From Paenibacillus ginsengarvi (lineage in GTDB: Bacteria > Bacillota > Bacilli > Paenibacillales > NBRC-103111): a stretch of 64,000 nt of DNA. Below the pieces are notes generated by a model, which worked only from the letters and a program-made list of their open reading frames with translations, had not been told where the DNA came from and made no database searches. Location of the stretch: positions 120,115 through 184,114 of the forward strand of contig NZ_RBAH01000017.1 of assembly GCF_003626695.1 (NCBI RefSeq), in the 5' to 3' direction. The position numbers and the translations under genes were made by a program. Each line of letters begins with the position of its first letter. The stretch's first letter is position 1. Positions 59,801-64,000 of the stretch are shown here, piece after piece.

Positions 59801-59870
59801 ATGCCCTGGGCGGTTCACGATTCACCTGCAAAACCGCCGGGTTCTGCCAATACTTCTCGATCCTCTGCAT
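56838..59870 (-). CDS. lacZ: Beta-galactosidase, GH2 family
   Basis: This 1010-residue enzyme hydrolyses terminal beta-galactosides. Five GH2 domains are implied by length. The acid/base glutamate is in IIWSMGNESGYD (~443), the nucleophile in FLCEYSHAMGNG (~514), and the late beta-sandwich domain has GLGPHESYIDKRH. ATG 59870 follows AAGGAG by 9 bases and begins MQRIEKYWQNP. It is divergent from an AraC-type regulator that probably controls it. Confidence 0.96.
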   Translation of the reverse strand: MQRIEKYWQNPAVLQVNREPPRAYYIPYGKEEAADTGKRGRSPFYQTLNGSWKFEYHASLRTVDPAFAVETYEVNGWDDLIVPSCWQMNGYDQLHYTNVNYPIPYDPPYVPDANPAGLYVKEFRVGDDWADKMKYVVFEGVNSCIYLWINGSFVGYSQGSRVPAEFHISPYIRPGVNRMAVMVLKWCDGTYLEDQDLWRHSGIFRDVYLLARDRVRIRDVFNRQQLTPDYSEAALHTEIETTGPLRVKAELRNPAGEMVGSAEADIDGNGVIELRVANPLLWNAEKPVLYKLYLHAGEEVLRFPIGFRQVTIDSGVFTINGRAVKLKGVNRHDSHPVLGQTIPLQHMIRDLRLMKRHNVNTIRASHYPNDPRFLDLCDEIGFYVVDEADLECHGVISAHNYAEGSFHKLSADPAWKDAFVDRAIRMVERDKNHPCVIIWSMGNESGYDANHIAMAEWTKARDSSRPVHYEGAAPHYKGSADTECLDLESRMYASVQAIEEYATNGNSTKPLFLCEYSHAMGNGPGDLKDYWDVIYKYPLLMGGCVWEWCDHGILTKTPEGVPFFAYGGDFGDKPNDGNFCIDGLVSPDRQPHAGLLELKQVIAPIRIGAEHLPEGRIAVTNLYDFSDLTHLVLHWTVELNGEVFSQGDIWRLEAGPRETQRIVLPLEAPGTGAGQPILTVSCRLKERTDWADFGYELAFAQFELPTQATVQKVPAQRRTGAALQAIEKREQLVVEGFDFRHTFDLAAGAFIGLSKHGVPMIAAPTQFAIWRAPTDNDMRVKNGWMGEGFDRAGMKVYDSAWSLTDGNAVEIRVKYSLGGYIKAPVLRGEAVWRIDVSGEIHLRTDVEVKEMSAFLPRFGLQLTMPRGSEEVEYAGLGPHESYIDKRHSTKKGRYALRVDDMFENYIKPQENGSRYGTQWAIVSNELGMGLRFDSPDGFSFNASHYTPADLTAVAHSHELVRREETIVHIDYKMSGVGSNSCGPQLLPAYQLNEKRFAFELTIRPVFKEDE

Positions 59871-59924
59871 TCGAAAACGCTCCTTCTCTCGCCGTACTCG
59901 GCTATTTTTCCATGCCATGCCCCC

Positions 59925-59943
59925 ATTATAGTTGTGATATACT
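59925..59943. promoter_or_regulatory. Divergent -10 boxes between lacZ and araC-type gene
   Basis: ATTATA (59925-59930) reads as TATAAT on the minus strand toward lacZ. TATACT (59938-59943) lies on the plus strand toward the regulator. Neither has a good -35, which fits activator-dependent promoters. Three GGACAa/t motifs at 59965, 59977 and 59986 may be part of an operator. Confidence 0.45.
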
Positions 59944-60000
59944 AATGGATCATACAACCAAAACGGACAACATACCGGACAAAAAGGACATGATCGAACG

Positions 60001-60855
60001 ATGCCGACTCCTCTGCCGCGGCTTCCGCTGCGGACCAATTTGCACTTGCCGCCCGGCGACGACATTCCCTTCCACGTCTACACGGTAGGCACGGAACAGC
60101 AAGCTGCGATCACCCGGCTGAAAGGATTTTCCGCCAATCAGCTGTTTCTGACGTTCTCCGGAGGCGGCTTGTTTCGCCCTCTCGGCCGGGACAAATGGGA
60201 CATCGTCGAAGCAAACACGCTGCTGTACATTCCCGCCGGCGTTCCGCATGAATACGTACCGCAAGGGACGGAGCCGTGGCTGGTCGGTTACGTCACTTTC
60301 GTGGAGACGCACGGCATGTTGGAGGGCTGGGGCTTCGGCCGGGAGCCTTACCGGCTGCGGCTCGAATCCATGGAGAAGCTGCTCGAACTGATCGCGGACG
60401 TCTGGTCCGCTTCCGGTCCGCAGTACGATGCCTGGCGCTGCGCCGAGCTGCTGTTTACCTTTTGCGCCGAGCTGAAAAAGCAGCGAATCGGCGAGCGCGG
60501 CGCGGAGAACGAGGAAGCCGCAGCCAAAACGGCGCGTTACCGCGATTCGGCGACCGGCAGCGCCGTCCGTTTTTTGCACGACCATCTGCATCGCAAGCTG
60601 ACAATGACCGAGCTGGCTTCGTATGCCGGGTATTCGGCCAAACAGTTGAACCGGCTGTTCCGCCGCGAGCTCGGCTTGACGCCGATGCAATATTTGCAGC
60701 GCATCCGTTTGAAAACGGCTTCCCTGCTGCTCGTCGAGCAGCCGAATTTGACGGTTAGGCAAATCGCGGCTCATATCGGCATGGAGCCGGACTACTTGGC
60801 CCGGTTGTATCGGCGCGTATACGGGAAAACGCCTGCGGAAGCGAGGCGGCGGTAA
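60001..60855 (+). CDS. AraC-family regulator, probable lacZ activator
   Basis: This 284-residue protein has an N-terminal cupin-like arm (~15-120, TLLYIPAGVPHEYVPQGTEP) and a C-terminal AraC helix-turn-helix pair (~185-282: LTMTELASYAGYSAKQLNRL, IRLKTASLLLVEQPNLTVRQ). It is divergent from lacZ with shared spacing, so it is the likely regulator of beta-galactoside use. The frame has no better start than ATG 60001, although the ribosome binding site is weak. Confidence 0.9.
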   Translation: MPTPLPRLPLRTNLHLPPGDDIPFHVYTVGTEQQAAITRLKGFSANQLFLTFSGGGLFRPLGRDKWDIVEANTLLYIPAGVPHEYVPQGTEPWLVGYVTFVETHGMLEGWGFGREPYRLRLESMEKLLELIADVWSASGPQYDAWRCAELLFTFCAELKKQRIGERGAENEEAAAKTARYRDSATGSAVRFLHDHLHRKLTMTELASYAGYSAKQLNRLFRRELGLTPMQYLQRIRLKTASLLLVEQPNLTVRQIAAHIGMEPDYLARLYRRVYGKTPAEARRR

Positions 60856-60949
60856 TCGGATTAGGAGACGGACGTTTTCCGCATCGATGGACGGTCGCCC
60901 GACTTACCTCGACGAGTGGAGAGCTTGGATTTTTTTGACTAATAAGGGA

Positions 60950-60993
60950 TTGACAAATGACGTTGTTTCGGTTATTTATTGATTAATAAATAA
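60950..60993 (+). promoter_or_regulatory. tetR promoter with palindromic operator
   Basis: A perfect -35 TTGACA at 60950-60955 is followed after 17 bases by TATTTA (60973-60978), a poor -10. An AT palindrome with arms TTATTTATT (60972-60980) and AATAAATAA (60985-60993) covers the -10 region. An 18-bp match to it, with one difference, lies before the DUF4188 gene. Confidence 0.65.
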
Positions 60994-61034
60994 TTTCAAA
61001 CAAAAGTCAGATCCAAATGGAAGGAGAACGGAAC

Positions 61035-61538
61035 GTGGCCAAAGAAGACCGCAAGCAGCAAATTATCGAAGCGGCCATATCCGTCTTCGCGAGGCAAGGG
61101 TATTACAAGACGACAACTGCGCTTATCGCCGAAGCGGTAGGGGTAACGCAGCCGTATGTCTTTCATTTTTTCAAAACGAAGGAAGAACTGTTCATCGCCG
61201 TCTTGCAGCAATCGGTCCGGCGTATCGCGAGTGTATTCAAGGAAGTCGAAGCGCCGCCGGAGCAGTTGATGGACCGGATGGGCGAGGCGTTTAACCAGCT
61301 GCTCCTTTCGCATCGGGATGAAACGATGCTTTCGATGCAATCGTTCACCGTGCCCGAGCCGGCCATCCGCCAGCAGTCGCGGGACGGATTCGCTTTTATT
61401 CATCACGTCGTGCAGGACAAATTCGAGAAAGCCTGGCTCCCGCAGCCCGCCGCATCCGCTGCCTCCTTCATCGGTCTCGGGCTGGCAACGATCCTCGCAG
61501 AAGTATTGGAGCTTCGCGAGCTCATGCCGGATTGCTAG
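61035..61538 (+). CDS. TetR-family repressor
   Basis: This 167-residue repressor has an N-terminal helix-turn-helix (~5-50, KQQIIEAAISVFARQGYYKT, VTQPYVFHFFKTKEELF) and an all-helical ligand domain. GTG 61035 with AAGGAG 8 bases upstream is taken as start; the earlier ATG 61017 lies before that site. It likely represses itself and the DUF4188 gene downstream, because both carry the same palindromic site. The natural ligand is unknown. Confidence 0.9.
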   Translation: MAKEDRKQQIIEAAISVFARQGYYKTTTALIAEAVGVTQPYVFHFFKTKEELFIAVLQQSVRRIASVFKEVEAPPEQLMDRMGEAFNQLLLSHRDETMLSMQSFTVPEPAIRQQSRDGFAFIHHVVQDKFEKAWLPQPAASAASFIGLGLATILAEVLELRELMPDC

Positions 61539-61681
61539 GACGTCGGGCAAAGCCGTTCTAGAAGAACGCACATAGACGCTTCATCTGACGGCGCTTGCGG
61601 ATTCGGCCCATTAACCGGGCTGCAAAACACGTAGAACGATAAAGCAACCGTTCTGCGGAAAGCTGCGGCTGTAATCCCAAC

Positions 61682-61738
61682 ATGCACTTCTATCCGAAGT
61701 GCATCGATTACGGGCTGTATTTATTTATTAATAAATAA
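61682..61738 (+). promoter_or_regulatory. Operator and hairpin before the DUF4188 gene
   Basis: The perfect 18-bp palindrome TTATTTATTAATAAATAA (61721-61738) matches the site overlapping the tetR promoter at 17 of 18 positions. Upstream, ATGCACTTC/GAAGTGCAT (61682-61704) is a perfect 9-bp hairpin, a possible second site or a weak terminator. The rest of the 220-base gap shows nothing else. Confidence 0.65.
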
Positions 61739-61760
61739 TAAACGGAGAGGAATGTGTGCT

Positions 61761-62267
61761 ATGGCGAAAGTAATACCGGGAAGATACACGGCACGTATGG
61801 AAGGAGATTTTGTCGTTTTTATGATCGGCATGCGCATCAACCGGCTCTGGGCCGTACATAAATGGCTGCCGGTGCTTCTAGCGATGGGGCCGATGATCAA
61901 GGAGCTGTATACGAACCGGAAGCTCGGCTTTCGCGGTACGGAGTTCTCGATCGGCTGGCGCTCTGTGCATCAGGTGCAGTACTGGGATTCGTACGAACAG
62001 CTCGAGGCCTACGCCCGCGGCGGTCAGCATCTTGTCGCATGGCGGAATTTCAATCGCAAGGTGGGAACCGACGGGACCGTCGGCATTTACCATGAAACGT
62101 ACAAAGTAAAAGCCGGCGACTACGAGTGCGTTTACGGCAATATGCCGGTATTCGGCCTGGCCAAGGTGTCGGAGCATGTAGCGGCCGTCGGCCGTATGGA
62201 AACGTCGCGCCGGAGACTTGGGGGCGAAAACGAGCCGGCCGTGCCTACTCCGGTCAATCCCGAGTAA
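61761..62267 (+). CDS. DUF4188-family protein (ABM-like)
   Basis: This 168-residue protein begins VIPGRYTARMEGDFVVFMIG, the DUF4188 signature, and has the region FRGTEFSIGWRSVHQVQYWD and WRNFNRKVGTDGTVGIYHET. It is probably a small cytoplasmic dimeric barrel of the monooxygenase type, but no cofactor site is visible. ATG 61761 follows GGAGAGG; ATG 61752 overlaps it. It is likely induced when the TetR ligand is present, for example during a drug or oxidant stress. Confidence 0.84.
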   Translation: MAKVIPGRYTARMEGDFVVFMIGMRINRLWAVHKWLPVLLAMGPMIKELYTNRKLGFRGTEFSIGWRSVHQVQYWDSYEQLEAYARGGQHLVAWRNFNRKVGTDGTVGIYHETYKVKAGDYECVYGNMPVFGLAKVSEHVAAVGRMETSRRRLGGENEPAVPTPVNPE

Positions 62268-62327
62268 CGTTCGGCCACACGTGCGAATACTTCGCAGCGC
62301 CCCCTTTAGGGCGAAGCGCTATTAGCT

Positions 62328-62359
62328 GGGCCGGCATCCGCAGCTTCGGAAGCCGGCCC
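62328..62359. terminator. Hairpin between the DUF4188 and LacI genes
   Basis: GGGCCGGC (62328-62335) pairs with GCCGGCCC (62352-62359) in the gap between the convergent genes. T-runs are weak on both sides. Confidence 0.55.
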
Positions 62360-62367
62360 GAAACTTC

Positions 62368-63348
62368 CTATAACGAGGCGCGCTCCACGATCTCGGCCTG
62401 CAAAATCCGGTCGGACGCGGGGCGCTTCCGCATTTTGTCGAGCATCACTTCCATTGCAATCTCTCCGACTTTTTCCCGCGGATAATGGATGACCGTCAGC
62501 GGCGGAGCCGTCTGGGACGACATCAATATATCTTCGGAGCCTGCAACCGCCAGCTCCTGCGGAATGCGGACGCCGCTGGCACGACACGCGGCGACGATGC
62601 CCGCCGCCATCAGATCGTTCGCGCCCACGATGGCGGTGAAGCGGCCGGGAGCCGTTACTTTTGTACGGATCGCTTCGTGGGCGGTCTGCAGCCCGCCGTC
62701 CGCGTAGAAAATGTCCGGTTCCGCAAGCGGCAGCCGCTCCTGCTCCATCGCCTGGCGGAACGCCTTCAGCCGGTGGCTGAGTGGATGCTCCGGATCGCCG
62801 ATGGCCATATAGGCGATGCGCTCGTGTCCTTTTGCCTTAAGCAGCCGGATCAGCTTCCTATACTCGGCGGTCCAGTCCAGATCGATGCTCGTGACGTGAT
62901 CGCACCGCGGGACCGCCGGCGTCGTAATCGACACGACCGGGATGCCCAGCTTGGCGAAATGCCGCAGCGTCTCTTCCTGGAGCGACTGGCCGAGCAAAAA
63001 GATACCGTCCACCCGGCCGTGCAGCAGCGCCTTCAGCCTGCTCTCCTGTTCCTTGTGGAACGTTTGGAAGAAGAGCACGTAGTTATGCTTCGCCGCATGC
63101 TCCTCGATGCGTAGCAGCAGCCCCGCCTCATGCGGATTGCCCAAATGATTGATCAAAACTGCGAGCTGCTCGGTTTTGCGCATTTTTAACGCCCGGGCCG
63201 CCATATTCGTTTCGTACCCTAGCTCTTCGATTGCTTGAAGCACTTTCCGGCGCGTCTCTTCCTTGACGTAATTGCTGTCGTTCAGCACGTACGATACGAC
63301 TGCGATCGAGACGCCCGCCCTGTCTGCGACTTCCTTCCGCGTGGCCAT
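62368..63348 (-). CDS. LacI-family transcription regulator
   Basis: This 326-residue repressor has an N-terminal LacI helix-turn-helix (MATRKEVADRAGVSIAVVSY) and hinge helix (NMAARALKMRKT), then a periplasmic-binding-protein-like sensor (~60-326, GRVDGIFLLGQ, AIVGANDLMAAGIVAACRAS, VAGSEDILMSSQTAPPLTVI). It probably senses a sugar. Its target genes may lie outside the window. ATG 63348 follows GGGGG by 5 bases; ATG 63360 is inside that stretch. Confidence 0.93.
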   Translation of the reverse strand: MATRKEVADRAGVSIAVVSYVLNDSNYVKEETRRKVLQAIEELGYETNMAARALKMRKTEQLAVLINHLGNPHEAGLLLRIEEHAAKHNYVLFFQTFHKEQESRLKALLHGRVDGIFLLGQSLQEETLRHFAKLGIPVVSITTPAVPRCDHVTSIDLDWTAEYRKLIRLLKAKGHERIAYMAIGDPEHPLSHRLKAFRQAMEQERLPLAEPDIFYADGGLQTAHEAIRTKVTAPGRFTAIVGANDLMAAGIVAACRASGVRIPQELAVAGSEDILMSSQTAPPLTVIHYPREKVGEIAMEVMLDKMRKRPASDRILQAEIVERASL

Positions 63349-63420
63349 ATGCTCCCCCATGTTACTTGATGGTTATTCTCCCTGGTAGCAACAGTATAGC
63401 ATATCGGACAAGGCCCGGCC

Positions 63421-63660
63421 CGGCTTTGACGATTTGGCCTGGGGACGGGAGGCGGCGAGGTGACAGGTGCGGGTCGCGGTGGCGAGGGGCGGACGGGCCG
63501 AGCTGCGGAAGGCGGGGTGCGGTGGCGGAAGTACGAGATGGTGGGGCGGGCGGTGGCCGAGCTGAGCTGGCGGGTGCGGGTGCCGGGGTAGCGGGGTGCG
63601 CGGGGATAGAGTGCGGAGTTCGGTGACGAAAGGGGGTAGCAGGCCGCGCTTGCGCATCCG
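63421..63660. other. G-rich strand-skewed tract with no gene
   Basis: The plus strand is dominated by G-rich runs (GGCGG, GGGGCGGACGGG, GGGTGCGGG) with few C's and little coding character. It lies upstream of the LacI gene. I see no ribosome binding site, no family match and no structured RNA signature that I can name. Its purine skew could form G-quadruplexes. Confidence 0.6.
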
Positions 63661-63698
63661 ACCGAGCGTTCCGTCCATGCACTCGCAGCAAGCCGAGC

Positions 63699-63843
63699 AT
63701 AGCGGAACTGTTTTCCGTTATCCACCGTTTTTTGCACGAAGTTACTCAAATAGCGGAACTCATTTCCGCTATTCCTTCGAAAACGGGAGATTTCTGCGGA
63801 ATTTCGGCGATTTTTCGAATATAACGGAAACAAGTTCCGTTAT
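63699..63843. repeat. Cluster of three 23-bp hairpin repeats
   Basis: Three hairpins with 9-base arms and 5-base loops lie at 63699-63721 (ATAGCGGAA/TTCCGTTAT), 63750-63772 (ATAGCGGAA/TTCCGCTAT) and 63821-63843 (ATAACGGAA/TTCCGTTAT). The last two have perfect stems. The rest, 63844-64000, shows no gene. Confidence 0.8.
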
Positions 63844-64000
63844 CTCCCCGGAACCGGGTCCCGAACCCCAAATCGGTCCTACCCCCTAATTATGGAGAAT
63901 AGCCTGCACAAGCTAGAGCGTTCGCAGTCTTACTTGAAATCTCACGTAATCAGGCTTTAAAGCGCAACTTGGAAGGGGGTTAAGTCTGGCTTCGCAGCGG

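Noticed and set aside
63699..63843. Repeat cluster as a CRISPR array
   Set aside because: Units are self-complementary 23-mers with uneven spacing, and no cas gene or repeat-spacer regularity is present.

Overview
The window looks like chromosome from an endospore-forming member of the Paenibacillaceae (Paenibacillus/Cohnella type). The reasons are: moderately high GC coding sequence with strong AGGAGG-type ribosome binding sites; a Bacillus-type yqeG-yqeH-aroE-yhbY-nadD-yqeK-rsfS-yqeM block; comER with a divergent comEA-like start; a spore spoVA-type operon; a T-box in front of leuS; and many AraC/LacI/TetR regulators beside sugar genes. About 50 protein genes are supported. I saw no tRNA, rRNA, CRISPR array or transposase gene.

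Layout. 0-7 kb: comEA start (cut by the window edge), comER, leuS with a leucine T-box leader, a DUF3900 protein and fabF. 7-10.2 kb: an XRE/MmyB regulator, a DinB-like protein and a TPR-like protein. 10.4-16.3 kb: a glycogen synthesis operon glgB-glgC-glgD-glgA without glgP. 16.7-21.3 kb: an AT-rich SRPBCC gene and the odhA-odhB pair (2-oxoglutarate dehydrogenase E1 and E2). 21.5-28.7 kb: an HD phosphohydrolase and the yqe ribosome-assembly/NAD/shikimate operon, with a CvfB-like gene between rsfS and yqeM. 28.8-36.7 kb: a methyltransferase, a moxR-DUF58-transglutaminase operon and an LTA-synthase-like protein ending in a TIG-like domain. 36.9-40.2 kb: a spoVAC-spoVAD-spoVAEb operon led by a DUF421-DUF1657 fusion ('2Duf') with a sigma-G-like promoter, a divergent DUF1657 gene and a 21-residue membrane peptide. 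40.3-46.4 kb: a UgtP/MGD-type glycosyltransferase, then a soluble histidine kinase-SiaB-SiaC-SiaA operon facing an OmpR-type regulator. 46.5-51.2 kb: an AraC regulator, a sugar-binding lipoprotein and a Tat-exported beta-helix protein. 51.2-56.6 kb: fumC, an SGNH hydrolase, an ABC exporter and a Gfo/Idh oxidoreductase. 56.8-63.4 kb: lacZ with a divergent AraC regulator, tetR with a DUF4188 gene, and a LacI regulator. 63.4-64 kb: no gene, only a G-rich tract and hairpin repeats.

The most interesting locus is 41.7-46.5 kb. A kinase (SiaB), phosphoprotein (SiaC) and phosphatase (SiaA) switch, known in Pseudomonas for controlling a diguanylate cyclase (SiaD), is here led by a cytoplasmic histidine kinase instead. 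The kinase has a helical stalk that looks like the part of SiaD that SiaC binds. I infer that the switch gates a two-component system rather than c-di-GMP synthesis.

Two families of dispersed intergenic elements also stand out: a ~57-bp palindromic element (three full and two half copies) and a 23-bp hairpin with 9-bp arms and a 5-nt loop (three clusters). Both sit in leaders and gene ends, and one half copy forms the rsfS ribosome binding site. All family assignments come from reading the sequence and recalled family signatures; no database search was run.
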